Counted from the stretch's first letter, positions 1 to 7,245 are shown. The stretch: 15,576 nt of DNA from Succinimonas sp963628765 (GCA_963628765.1 CAVGFV010000092.1:1-15576), one strand, 5' to 3'. The notes: a model not told the origin generated them from the sequence alone. Program-made: numbers and translations.

Positions 1-100
1 AGAATAGGCTTGTGATCAAAGAGGAATCTTAGTACAAAAAATTGTAAAAGTCAGATTTAGAACGCATACCCTATTATCAAACAATAGAATATTACTTTAT

Positions 101-343
101 ATGAAGAACCAAGAACTAAATATTAAAGAGATAGATGCTATCGGACTTAGATGTCCTGAACCACTAATGATCGTTCGTAGAGAACTAAGAAACGCAGAAT
201 CTGGAACAACCCTATTAGTTCACGCTGATGATCAATCAACAAAAAGAGATTTTGATCTTTTGTGTCAGAACCTTGGATACAAAATGCTTGAATTTACTAC
301 TGATGCCAACCAAATTCTCCATTTCAAACTTTTAAAACCATAA
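101..343 (+). CDS. tusA: Sulfur carrier protein TusA
   Basis: This 80-residue protein is a small sulfur carrier of the TusA/SirA family, which accepts persulfide sulfur from the cysteine desulfurase IscS and passes it on for 2-thiouridine formation in tRNA. The sequence shows the defining CPEP motif at residues 18-21, in the context GLRCPEP, with Cys18 as the persulfide-carrying residue. It also has the family pattern of an ADD turn followed by RDF around residues 42-51. Its length matches the E. coli protein (81 residues). The gene stands alone: a terminator follows within 40 nt and no other sulfur-relay gene is in the window. No good Shine-Dalgarno sequence precedes the ATG. A TAGAAT hexamer at 85-90 would give a very short leader if it is a real -10, but this is speculative. 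The start is supported mainly by the match to family length. Confidence 0.95.
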   Translation: MKNQELNIKEIDAIGLRCPEPLMIVRRELRNAESGTTLLVHADDQSTKRDFDLLCQNLGYKMLEFTTDANQILHFKLLKP

Positions 344-378
344 AGTACATTTCATTTTTTTGTTTTATATCTTTTAAT

Positions 379-420
379 AAACAGGGATTCCTCTTAGATG
401 ATAGAGAAATCCCTGTTTTT
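379..420 (+). terminator. Rho-independent terminator of tusA
   Basis: An 11-bp perfect stem (379-389 with 408-418, AAACAGGGATT/AATCCCTGTTT) continues past one mismatch into a further 4 bp (391-394 with 403-406). It closes an 8-nt loop and is followed by a short run of T. It starts 36 nt after the tusA stop codon. Confidence 0.88.
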
Positions 421-508
421 GCTCTATTGTCATACCGATTAATCATTTTTAATTTTCTTTAAAAGAACTTTTTATAAAGTTCTTTCCGATTATTTATAAA
501 ACAACACT

Positions 509-537
509 TTGACTTATTTATCCGTAGTGCAAATTAT
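509..537 (+). promoter_or_regulatory. Candidate upstream glyQS promoter
   Basis: TTGACT at 509-514 (five of six -35 consensus bases) is separated by 17 nt from AATTAT at 532-537 (four of six -10 bases). If used, it would give a leader of about 270 nt covering all the inverted repeats upstream of glyQ. It was found by eye, and in such AT-rich DNA chance matches are frequent. Confidence 0.28.
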
Positions 538-652
538 TTTAAACACGAGTAAAATAGTAAACTATTATCATTGTTGCTATGCCTCTAGAAGAATTAACTA
601 GCTTGGTAATAAACAATATAAAACAATGTAGTTAACTACTTGGTAAACATAT

Positions 653-710
653 TTCATTAACGATTTTTTGAGTGTTTATATAGTATAGCATAGTAAAAAT
701 TGTTAATGAA
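653..710 (+). repeat. 16-bp inverted repeat upstream of glyQ, overlapping a possible promoter
   Basis: The arms 653-668 and 695-710 pair over 16 positions, with one G-T (wobble) position and a 26-nt loop. The left arm overlaps a candidate -35 (TTAACG, 657-662). A TATAGT -10-like hexamer (679-684, 16-nt spacer) lies in the loop, so the arms would flank the core promoter like an operator. Alternatively, if transcription starts further upstream, the repeat forms an RNA hairpin. The repeat itself is certain and its role is not. Confidence 0.5.
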
Positions 711-713
711 TCT

Positions 714-758
714 CATTTGCAATGCGTCGCGTTTTGTAAATGAAGTAAAAACATTTAC
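714..758 (+). promoter_or_regulatory. Two mutually exclusive hairpins in the glyQ leader
   Basis: CATTTGCAA at 714-722 can pair with TTGTAAATG at 734-742 (9 bp, one G-U). The segment GTAAATG at 736-742 can instead pair perfectly with CATTTAC at 752-758. The shared segment 736-742 cannot be in both stems, which is the geometry of a leader switch. There is no U-run after either stem, so a classical transcription attenuator is not shown. It may equally be incidental AT-rich pairing. Confidence 0.35.
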
Positions 759-763
759 CGTGA

Positions 764-812
764 ATAATTCGCTGAAAACATTAGATCAGCACATATTCTG
801 AATTATCAAGGA
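764..812 (+). promoter_or_regulatory. Nested hairpin abutting the glyQ Shine-Dalgarno
   Basis: ATAATTC at 764-770 pairs with GAATTAT at 800-806. Immediately inside the left arm, GCTGA at 771-775 pairs with TCAGC at 786-790. The structure ends one base before the AAGGA ribosome binding site (808-812), which is 6 nt from the glyQ ATG. A structure placed here could influence initiation. No experimental or family evidence is available from the sequence alone. Confidence 0.35.
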
Positions 813-818
813 TTTTCG

Positions 819-1727
819 ATGTCCAACAAATATGATGTAAAAACTTTTCAAGGGTTAATCTTAACTCTTCAAGACTATTGGTCTCGTCAAGGTTGCCTCC
901 TTGCACAACCATTTGATATGGAAGTTGGTGCGGGAACATCTCATCCAATGACATTCTTAAGAGCAATAGGTCCAGAGCCACATTTTTGTGCTTACGTACA
1001 GCCATCAAGAAGACCAACCGATGGTCGTTACGGTGAAAATCCTAATAGATTACAAAGATATTTCCAGTTCCAGGTTGTTCTAAAACCTTCTCCTGACAAT
1101 ATCCAAGATCTCTACCTCGGGTCATTAAGAGAATTAGGATTTGACCCATCAGTTCATGATATTCGCTTTGTAGAAGATAACTGGGAAAACCCTACTCTTG
1201 GTGCTTGGGGCTTAGGTTGGGAAGTATGGCTCAACGGCATGGAAGTTACCCAATTCACATACTTCCAGCAAGTTGGTGGCCTTGAATGCTCACCAGTTAC
1301 TGGCGAAGTTACCTATGGTCTTGAAAGACTTGCTATGTATATCCAAGGCGTAAACAATGTTTACGATCTCACTTGGGCGGAAACACCTGCTGGAAAAATA
1401 ACCTATGGTGATATTTTCCATCAAAACGAAGTAGAACAATCAACATACAATTTCGAACATGCTGATGTTCCATTCTTATATTCTCTCTTTGACCAAAGCG
1501 AAAAAGAATGCCAACACCTACTCTCTTTGGAAAAACCACTTCCTCTTCCTGCATATGAAAGAATTCTTCGCGCTGCACATGCATTCAACTTATTGGATGC
1601 AAGACATGCAATTTCAGTAACTGAAAGACAAAGATACATACTAAGAATTAGAGCTTTGTCTAAGGGCATTGCTGAAGCTTATTACGCAGCAAGAGAAGCA
1701 CTCGGTTTCCCTATTTTGAACAAATAA
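819..1727 (+). CDS. glyQ: Glycyl-tRNA synthetase alpha subunit
   Basis: GlyQ is the catalytic alpha chain of the bacterial alpha2beta2 glycyl-tRNA synthetase. It activates glycine with ATP and, together with GlyS, charges tRNA-Gly in the cytoplasm. The 302-residue product is nearly the length of the E. coli chain (303) and is very similar throughout. The clearest blocks are the N-terminal LTLQDYW segment, MEVGAGTSHPMT at about 34-45, PSRRPTDGRYGENPNR at about 62-77, the FVEDNWENPTLGAWGLGWEVW block at about 116-136, and TYGLERLAMYI near 167-177. The start is supported by AAGGA at 808-812, 6 nt before the ATG. glyS follows 13 nt downstream, so both subunits come from one transcript. The upstream spacer is long and structured. 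Confidence 0.98.
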   Translation: MSNKYDVKTFQGLILTLQDYWSRQGCLLAQPFDMEVGAGTSHPMTFLRAIGPEPHFCAYVQPSRRPTDGRYGENPNRLQRYFQFQVVLKPSPDNIQDLYLGSLRELGFDPSVHDIRFVEDNWENPTLGAWGLGWEVWLNGMEVTQFTYFQQVGGLECSPVTGEVTYGLERLAMYIQGVNNVYDLTWAETPAGKITYGDIFHQNEVEQSTYNFEHADVPFLYSLFDQSEKECQHLLSLEKPLPLPAYERILRAAHAFNLLDARHAISVTERQRYILRIRALSKGIAEAYYAAREALGFPILNK

Positions 1728-1740
1728 AAAAGGCTAAAAG

Positions 1741-3804
1741 ATGACAACTAAAAAATTGCTTATTGAATTAGGGACTGAAGAGTTACCACCAAAAGCATTA
1801 CGTAATTTGGCAACTAGCTTTAAAGACAATTTTATTAATTTGGTTGATAAAGCAGGTATACCTCACGGCGAAGCAAAATGGTATGCAACTCCTAGAAGAC
1901 TAGCTATCAAAGTATTTGATCTTGATACTAAGCAACCAGATAAGACAATTGAAAAGAAAGGACCGTCTGTAAAGGTAGCTTTCGATGCTGAAGGTAAACC
2001 AACTCAAATTGGTACATCTTGGGCTAAGTCAAACGGTATTTCAATTGAACAGGCTGGCAGAATTTCAACCCCAAAAGGCGAATGGCTTGTTTTCAATACC
2101 GTTGAAAAAGGTATCGACACTGCTTCTTTAGTTCCTGGTTTTACCCAAGAAGCATTATCAAAACTTCCTATACCAAAGCTCATGCACTGGGGTGCTAGCC
2201 ATGTAATGTTCGTACGTCCTGTACATACATTGGCTATGCTATTTGGTAGCGATGTTATCCCTGGCGAAGTACTTGGCTTAAAATCAGGTCGCACCATAAA
2301 AGGCCATCGTTATATGGGAACTCCTCAATTTGAACTTAATTCAGCTGATGAATATCCAGAAATCCTTGAAGAAAAGGGAATGGTTATCGCTGATTATGAA
2401 AAGAGAAAGAACATAATCACTGAAGCTATTAAATCAGAAGCTGACAAGATTGGTGGCGTTGCAGATCTAGATCCTGATTTAATCGAAGAAGTTACCTCTA
2501 TTGTTGAATACCCTGTATTGCTTACTGCTAAGTTTGAAGAAAAATTCTTAAAAGTTCCTGCTGAAGCTTTAGTACACACCATGAAGGGTGACCAAAAGTA
2601 CTTCCCTGTGTACAAGGACGGAAAATTACTTCCTAACTTTATTTTCATAAGCAATATTAAGTCTCCAAAGCCAGAGCTCGTTATTGCTGGTAATGAAAGA
2701 GTTGTTCGTCCAAGACTTTCAGACGCAGAATTCTTCTTTAACACAGATAAGAAACAAACCTTATTCTCAAGATTTGAAACTCTTAAAACTGTATTATTCC
2801 AAAAACAACTAGGCACTCTTGCAGAAAAATCAGAAGTCGTTGCTAAGGTAGCTGCGAAGGTTGCTGAAGTTATTGGAGCAGATCCTGTTAAAGCTGAAAG
2901 AGCAGGTATTCTTTCTAAGTGCGACCTTGTTACTAACATGGTTACTGAATTCACCGATACCCAAGGTATTATGGGAATGTACTATGCGAGAATCGATGGC
3001 GAACCAGAAGATGTAGCTTTAGCAATCAACGAACAGTATCTTCCAAGATTCTCAGGAGATGCTCTACCAAGCACACCAGTTTCTTCAGCACTAAGCATTG
3101 CTGAAAAGATTGTAACTTTGGTTGGTATTTTCGGCGTGAACATGATTCCTAAGGGAGATAAAGATCCTTTCGGACTTAGAAGAGCTTCAATTGGTTTGAT
3201 CCGTATTTCAGTAGAAAAAGGTCTTTCTTTCGATCTTAAAGAACTTGCTTCATTAGCTGCTGATCTTTTTGGCACTAAGCTCTTAAATAAGAATGTAATT
3301 CAAGATGTTGTAGATTACGTTTTCGCAAGATTCAAGTCTTACTATCAAGAACTTGGCATTTCAACTGATATCGTACAATCAGTATTGGCTTGCAAAGTTA
3401 CTAACATCCTAGATTTCGATAAACGAATCCAAGCTGTGAAAGACTTCAAGAGTCTCCCAGAAGCTGAATCATTAGCGGCCGCCAACAAGCGTGTAAGTAA
3501 CATTCTTTCTAAAGAAAAGGTTGTTAGCAACTTTAATACTTCATTACTTCAAAACGATGAAGAAAAAGAACTTTCAAATGTTATTGAACATATTGAAGGT
3601 GAAGTTAATAAGCTTCTTGAAAATGCAGACTATAAAGACGCTCTCGCTAAGCTTTCTGAATTAAAAGTTCCTGTTGATAACTTCTTTGATAAAGTTATGG
3701 TTAACGATAAGAACCCAGAAATCAAAAATAACAGATTAGCTTTATTACAGAGACTAAAAGATCTGTTTTCCCGTGTTGCTGATATTTCAGTTCTCCAAAA
3801 ATAA
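1741..3804 (+). CDS. glyS: Glycyl-tRNA synthetase beta subunit
   Basis: GlyS is the beta chain of the alpha2beta2 glycyl-tRNA synthetase and supplies most of the tRNA-Gly recognition, including the C-terminal anticodon-binding domain. At 687 residues it is full length (E. coli 689). Recognisable family segments are the N-terminal LLIELGTEELPPKAL, the central HD-like region with KCDLVTNMVTEFTDTQG at about 395-411, GDKDPFGLRR at about 473-482, and the C-terminal DALR-type region with VDNFFDKVMVND at about 645-656 ending in RVADISVLQK. An AAGG at 1730-1733 lies 7 nt before the ATG, overlapping the tail of glyQ's 3' end. The gene ends 20 nt before a bidirectional terminator shared with the convergent lptB operon. 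Confidence 0.98.
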   Translation: MTTKKLLIELGTEELPPKALRNLATSFKDNFINLVDKAGIPHGEAKWYATPRRLAIKVFDLDTKQPDKTIEKKGPSVKVAFDAEGKPTQIGTSWAKSNGISIEQAGRISTPKGEWLVFNTVEKGIDTASLVPGFTQEALSKLPIPKLMHWGASHVMFVRPVHTLAMLFGSDVIPGEVLGLKSGRTIKGHRYMGTPQFELNSADEYPEILEEKGMVIADYEKRKNIITEAIKSEADKIGGVADLDPDLIEEVTSIVEYPVLLTAKFEEKFLKVPAEALVHTMKGDQKYFPVYKDGKLLPNFIFISNIKSPKPELVIAGNERVVRPRLSDAEFFFNTDKKQTLFSRFETLKTVLFQKQLGTLAEKSEVVAKVAAKVAEVIGADPVKAERAGILSKCDLVTNMVTEFTDTQGIMGMYYARIDGEPEDVALAINEQYLPRFSGDALPSTPVSSALSIAEKIVTLVGIFGVNMIPKGDKDPFGLRRASIGLIRISVEKGLSFDLKELASLAADLFGTKLLNKNVIQDVVDYVFARFKSYYQELGISTDIVQSVLACKVTNILDFDKRIQAVKDFKSLPEAESLAAANKRVSNILSKEKVVSNFNTSLLQNDEEKELSNVIEHIEGEVNKLLENADYKDALAKLSELKVPVDNFFDKVMVNDKNPEIKNNRLALLQRLKDLFSRVADISVLQK

Positions 3805-3824
3805 TATCTTCTAGCACTTAAAAG

Positions 3825-3853
3825 AAAGGCGATACTTAAGTACCGCCTTTTTT
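3825..3853. terminator. Bidirectional terminator between glyS and lptB
   Basis: AAAGGCG (3825-3831) pairs with CGCCTTT (3844-3850). After one A/C mismatch the stem continues as TAC/GTA around a TTAA loop. T-runs follow in both directions (TTTTTT on plus, CTTTCTTTT on minus). It can therefore end both the glyQS and the kdsD-lptB transcripts. Confidence 0.9.
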
Positions 3854-3882
3854 ATTTATATTTTTAGCAAACTTAATTTTTC

Positions 3883-4611
3883 TTAAATTGAAAAGTTTTC
3901 ACCAAGATAAACTTTCTTAACAAGCTCGTTAGATAAAATCTCTTGAGGGGCACCTGCTGCAATCATCTTACCTTGGTTAACAATGTAAGCTCTTTCGCAA
4001 ACATCCAAGGTTTCACGCACGTTATGGTCTGTAATTAAAACACCGATACCACGCTCTCTTAACTGTTTAATAATGCTCTTAATTTCACCTACCGAAATAG
4101 GGTCCACACCAGCGAAAGGTTCATCCAAAAGAATGAATTTAGGATCTGAGGCTAAAGCTCGCGCAATTTCCACACGTCTTCTTTCACCACCAGAGAGGCT
4201 CATCCCCAAACTGTTGGCAATGTGTTCAATACGAAATTCAGACAGCAAATCCTTCATGCGCTTTCTCATTTCGTCTCGACCATGGATATTTTTATTTAAT
4301 TGCAATGCTCCAACAAGATTTTCTTTTACGGTTAATTTTCTCCAAATACTTGCTTCCTGAGGAAGGTAACCCAGTCCCCATAGAGCTCTACGATCCATTG
4401 GTTTATTAGTTATTTCAGTATCATCAATAAACACTTGTCCGTTATCAACCTTAATGATACCAACAATCATATAGAAGGAAGTTGTTTTACCTGCACCATT
4501 AGGGCCTAAAAGTCCAACGATTTCCCCGCTTTTCACTTCTATGCTGACATCGTTAACAACAACTCTAGATTTAAACTGCTTAAACAAATGTTCAGCTCTT
4601 AGAAGTGTCAT
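3883..4611 (-). CDS. lptB: LPS export ABC transporter ATPase LptB
   Basis: LptB is the cytoplasmic ATPase of the LptB2FG transporter, which extracts LPS from the inner membrane and pushes it along the LptC-LptA bridge. Counting from the upstream GTG, the sequence shows Walker A GPNGAGKT at 37-44, Q-loop Gln86 in the YLPQEASI segment typical of LptB, ABC signature LSGGE at 140-144, Walker B FILLDE at 160-165 and H-loop His197 in ITDHNVRETL. The length of 242 residues fits E. coli LptB (241). I chose the ATG at 4611, because AAGGA is 7 nt upstream of it. A GTG one codon earlier (4614) would be only 4 nt from AAGGA. It is the last gene of the operon. LptF and LptG are not in this window. Confidence 0.97.
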   Translation of the reverse strand: MTLLRAEHLFKQFKSRVVVNDVSIEVKSGEIVGLLGPNGAGKTTSFYMIVGIIKVDNGQVFIDDTEITNKPMDRRALWGLGYLPQEASIWRKLTVKENLVGALQLNKNIHGRDEMRKRMKDLLSEFRIEHIANSLGMSLSGGERRRVEIARALASDPKFILLDEPFAGVDPISVGEIKSIIKQLRERGIGVLITDHNVRETLDVCERAYIVNQGKMIAAGAPQEILSNELVKKVYLGENFSI

Positions 4612-4631
4612 CACTCATTCCTTTTAAAAAA

Positions 4632-5174
4632 TTAAAACTTCTTATTTGTTTTCTTACTATCGTTTATCTGAGTCTTTAATTGATCTGGGATAAAAACAGT
4701 AGTCACACGGCCACCTTGAGTCTTTCCACTCTCAGCTTCCATGCGTTCCCTTTCTATATTATATGTAATTTTATCACTGGATAATTTTGAATTCTCTTGT
4801 TGGATAAAGGCTTTAGAAGTAAGAACTATATCCTGCTTTTTTACATAGTAAGTGATCGTCAAAGCTTCAGCATGTATTGGTTTATTATTATCCATTACTT
4901 GATCGAAAGTAGCGGTATTTCCGTATGCTGTAACTTGATTAACTTCTCCTGAAGCATCCCTTGTCACCACTACTTTATCAGCATGAATAAGTATTGTACC
5001 TTGGGTGATTACCACATCTTCAAGGAACGTTACTTTATTATCTGAAAGTTCCGCAACCTGTTTATTGGAAGTAACATTTATTGGTTCTTTAAAATCACTT
5101 TGCTTGGCTGAGGCAACACAGCAAACACTTAAAAACAACAAACTACTTACTAACTGTGCCGGTATATGACGCAT
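4632..5174 (-). CDS. lptA: LPS transport periplasmic protein LptA
   Basis: LptA is the periplasmic beta-jellyroll protein that polymerises into the bridge carrying LPS from LptC to LptD at the outer membrane. With the start at 5174 the product has 180 residues and a clear Sec signal peptide: MRH, a hydrophobic stretch and an ASA cleavage site after residue 23. The mature part matches the family: VTFLEDVVITQGT, HADKVVVTRDASG, and the C-terminal RVTTVFIPDQLK. The start is chosen because GGAGA lies 6 nt upstream and the signal peptide begins there. An in-frame ATG 12 codons earlier (5210) would put a poor N-terminal extension before the signal. The start lies inside lptC, giving a 32-nt overlap and probable translational coupling. 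Confidence 0.94.
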   Translation of the reverse strand: MRHIPAQLVSSLLFLSVCCVASAKQSDFKEPINVTSNKQVAELSDNKVTFLEDVVITQGTILIHADKVVVTRDASGEVNQVTAYGNTATFDQVMDNNKPIHAEALTITYYVKKQDIVLTSKAFIQQENSKLSSDKITYNIERERMEAESGKTQGGRVTTVFIPDQLKTQINDSKKTNKKF

Positions 5175-5736
5175 GACAATTCTCCAACAGTTCAAAATAT
5201 TTAATATCAAGTTTGCCGGTTAAACCTTTACCGCTGTTTGTAAATTCATTTCCGTAAATATATACCATTTCTGGAGTTCTAACTTCATTTGTTGAAAAAT
5301 CAAGTTCTAGATAAGGTGAATTTATTCTTTGTACTAAAGATTTCTTATTAGAATTTATCGCTTCAACATTACTCCTAAGGTATATGCTATCTTGGCTATT
5401 CAATGTACCAAAATCTGCTTTTAAAAACCAATTCTCATTTGCATCTTGGGTCTTATTAGCTGAACGATTTTCAGTATCTTTTTCAGGGTAATAAGTAAGA
5501 CTTGGATTCACCATTTCGGTTAAATCCGCACTTGCATAAGTTTCCGCATGATCTGCGTGAATTATTTCAAATAGAAAGCCTTCATTATTGTAATTATATA
5601 TGGTTACGTTTGAGGCTATGAAATTTGGTTGAGCTTCGACTTTTTCCGTTAAATCTGGGTTTTCATCTATAGAAACCCAATGATAAAACATATACGAACA
5701 AATCAACAATATAAGTAAAACTATAGCTCTAATCAT
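5143..5736 (-). CDS. lptC: LPS export protein LptC
   Basis: LptC is a bitopic inner-membrane protein that receives LPS from LptB2FG and docks LptA. The 197-residue protein has a single N-terminal membrane segment at about residues 3-20, followed by a periplasmic beta-rich domain. E. coli LptC is 191 residues. Similarity of LptC proteins is generally low, so the call rests on length, the single anchor, the YASADLTEMVNPSLTYY-like middle, the EVRTPEMVYIYGN segment near 151-163 and, above all, position between kdsC and lptA. Its ATG overlaps the kdsC stop in an ATGA arrangement, and its 3' end overlaps lptA by 32 nt. Confidence 0.93.
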   Translation of the reverse strand: MIRAIVLLILLICSYMFYHWVSIDENPDLTEKVEAQPNFIASNVTIYNYNNEGFLFEIIHADHAETYASADLTEMVNPSLTYYPEKDTENRSANKTQDANENWFLKADFGTLNSQDSIYLRSNVEAINSNKKSLVQRINSPYLELDFSTNEVRTPEMVYIYGNEFTNSGKGLTGKLDIKYFELLENCHASYTGTVSK

Positions 5737-6281
5737 AAGGATCTTACCGATGGTATAACGAGTTTCCCTTTTGCCTGTAAGAGTAAATCACAAACCTCTC
5801 TCACAGCTCCAGAGCCACCATTAAAGTTACATATATAATCAACTTGGGAAATCACTAAAGGATGACTATCTTTTGGACAAAAACTTAAACCTGTCTCTTT
5901 CATGGCTGGTAAATCTATTACATCGTCACCAATATATACGGACTCTTCTTTCATTATTCCATATTTATCTAACATTCTCTGCATTTCCGGAATTTTTTCT
6001 GTTACGCCCTGTGAAAAATCCTTGATGCCAAGTTCTTGCATTCTTTTTTCAAGCAATACCGATTTTCTACCAGTTATGACCGCAACCTTTATTCCGCATT
6101 TTTGAACAGCAACTAAACCGTATCCATCGCGTGCAAAAAATGATTTTATTTCATCACCATGGTTGGTGAGATAAATTTTCCCATCAGACAGCACGCCGTC
6201 AACATCACAAAATATTATTTTTATATTCTTTAGCTTTTCAAAAAATTCGTCATCTACTGTTCTATAGAGTGTAAAAACCAT
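5733..6281 (-). CDS. kdsC: 3-deoxy-D-manno-octulosonate 8-phosphate phosphatase KdsC
   Basis: KdsC is a HAD-superfamily phosphatase (C0 type) that removes phosphate from Kdo-8-phosphate, giving Kdo for the LPS inner core. HAD motif I is DVDGVLSDG with Asp26 and Asp28. Motif II Thr70 lies in VITGRKS, motif III lysine is probably Lys96, and motif IV is GDDVID at 118-123. The C-terminal GGSGAVREVCDLLL is typical of the family. I chose the ATG at 6281, giving 182 residues: GGAG lies 9 nt upstream and only one base separates it from the kdsD stop. An in-frame ATG at 6311 would overlap kdsD and has worse spacing to a possible GGAG. The stop codon overlaps the lptC start. Confidence 0.95.
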   Translation of the reverse strand: MVFTLYRTVDDEFFEKLKNIKIIFCDVDGVLSDGKIYLTNHGDEIKSFFARDGYGLVAVQKCGIKVAVITGRKSVLLEKRMQELGIKDFSQGVTEKIPEMQRMLDKYGIMKEESVYIGDDVIDLPAMKETGLSFCPKDSHPLVISQVDYICNFNGGSGAVREVCDLLLQAKGKLVIPSVRSL

Positions 6282-6282
6282 C

Positions 6283-7245
6283 TTACATGACTCCACTACG
6301 AAGAAGATCATGCATGTTAAAAGCTCCTACTGGTGTACGTTTTTCATCAACAACAATAAGGCCATTAATCTTACGTTCATGCATAATACGAAGTGCTTCT
6401 TGAGCCATCATTTCAGGCTGTACAGAAATACCGCCTTTTGAAACAACTTCTGTTAATGGGGTAGTAATATTCAAACCTTTTTCAAAAGCTCTTCTTAAAT
6501 CGCCATCGGTAAATACGCCATAAAGGGTCCCATCTGAATCGGTAATAGCTACCATTCCTAACCCCTTGGTAGTCATCTCAAAAATAGCATCTTTTATCGA
6601 AGCTTTAAAATCTATCTTTGGGAGCCTATCACCATCATGCATAATGTCCCCACAAGTAGTGAGTAGTTTTCTACCTAAACTTCCACCAGGATGGCTCATA
6701 GCAAAATCACGTGCGGTAAATCCTCTAGCTTCTAACAATGCCACTGCTAAAGCATCACCAAGAACAAGAGTACTGGTAGTACTTGTCGTTGGGGCTAAAT
6801 TTAATGGGCAAGCTTCCCTTTCTACATGGAAACACAAATGCACATCAGAATATTTAGCTAGTGTGCTGTTGTTATCGCCACTCATCCCAATAATTTTTAT
6901 GCCACGTCTTTTTAAAATAGGGAGGATTTTAATTACTTCAGGAGTTTCACCAGAATTTGAAATCGCAATTACAAGGTCATTTAGGCCTATCATTCCTAGA
7001 TCGCCATGACTTGCTTCACCAGGATGAACAAAAAATGATTGGGTTCCTGTACTTGCTAGAGTAGCCGCTATTTTTGAACCAATGTGACCTGATTTTCCCA
7101 TCCCTGTTACAACAACTTTACCAGAGCAATTTAATATATATTCACAGGCTACAGAAAAATTCTCATTAATCTCATTCTTTAGCTGATTCAGCCCTGATAT
7201 TTCATCTTCTATAACGCGTAAAGCAACTTCTCGATAAGCAAACAT
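6283..7245 (-). CDS. kdsD: Arabinose 5-phosphate isomerase KdsD
   Basis: KdsD interconverts ribulose 5-phosphate and arabinose 5-phosphate, the first committed step of Kdo synthesis. The 320-residue protein has an N-terminal SIS domain (about 40-170, with VTGMGKSGHIG at 46-56 and SNSGETPEV near 96-104) followed by two CBS domains (about 200-260 and 268-320). Lys51, Glu103, Glu144 and His185 align at a constant offset of eight with the E. coli residues K59, E111, E152 and H193 proposed as catalytic. The GGSLGRK block follows His185. The start is a little shorter at the N-terminus than in E. coli (328), and only a weak AGG lies upstream of the ATG. It is the first gene of the kds-lpt operon. 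The usual upstream neighbours in enteric bacteria (a YrbG-type antiporter and mla genes) are absent. Confidence 0.96.
   Translation of the reverse strand: MFAYREVALRVIEDEISGLNQLKNEINENFSVACEYILNCSGKVVVTGMGKSGHIGSKIAATLASTGTQSFFVHPGEASHGDLGMIGLNDLVIAISNSGETPEVIKILPILKRRGIKIIGMSGDNNSTLAKYSDVHLCFHVEREACPLNLAPTTSTTSTLVLGDALAVALLEARGFTARDFAMSHPGGSLGRKLLTTCGDIMHDGDRLPKIDFKASIKDAIFEMTTKGLGMVAITDSDGTLYGVFTDGDLRRAFEKGLNITTPLTEVVSKGGISVQPEMMAQEALRIMHERKINGLIVVDEKRTPVGAFNMHDLLRSGVM

Larger units (their letters stand above)
421..818 (+). other. Repeat-rich non-coding spacer upstream of glyQ
   Basis: No convincing gene is present between the tusA terminator and glyQ. The stretch holds an unusual density of inverted repeats: a 10-bp AT-rich hairpin at 462-485, a small palindrome at 553-566, a perfect 12-bp palindrome at 628-639, a 16-bp long-armed inverted repeat at 653-710, overlapping hairpins at 714-758, and a nested hairpin at 764-806 just before the glyQ ribosome binding site. 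An 18-codon open frame at 579-635 has no ribosome binding site and is not called. The region probably holds the glyQS promoter and a structured leader. I recognise no glycine riboswitch core or T-box in it. Confidence 0.6.

Noticed and set aside
462..485. 10-bp AAAGAACTTT hairpin considered as a second terminator after tusA
   Set aside because: Eight of its ten pairs are A-T and only a short T-run follows. The GC-richer hairpin at 379-420 is sufficient.
579..635. An 18-codon open frame upstream of glyQ, considered as a leader peptide
   Set aside because: There is no Shine-Dalgarno sequence, no run of glycine codons expected for a glycine attenuator, and no attenuator terminator follows.
421..818. 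Glycine riboswitch or T-box controlling glyQS
   Set aside because: The region is AT-rich and lacks the conserved GC-containing core elements of glycine riboswitches and the T-box sequence. Only generic hairpins are visible.
2394..2954. A 186-codon open frame on the minus strand inside glyS
   Set aside because: It is antisense to a highly conserved essential gene, has a composition dictated by glyS codons (Ser/Leu/Thr rich) and no recognisable domain.
6566..7009. A 147-codon open frame on the plus strand inside kdsD
   Set aside because: It is antisense to a well-conserved gene with intact motifs, its peptide resembles a reverse-strand shadow, and it has no ribosome binding site of note.
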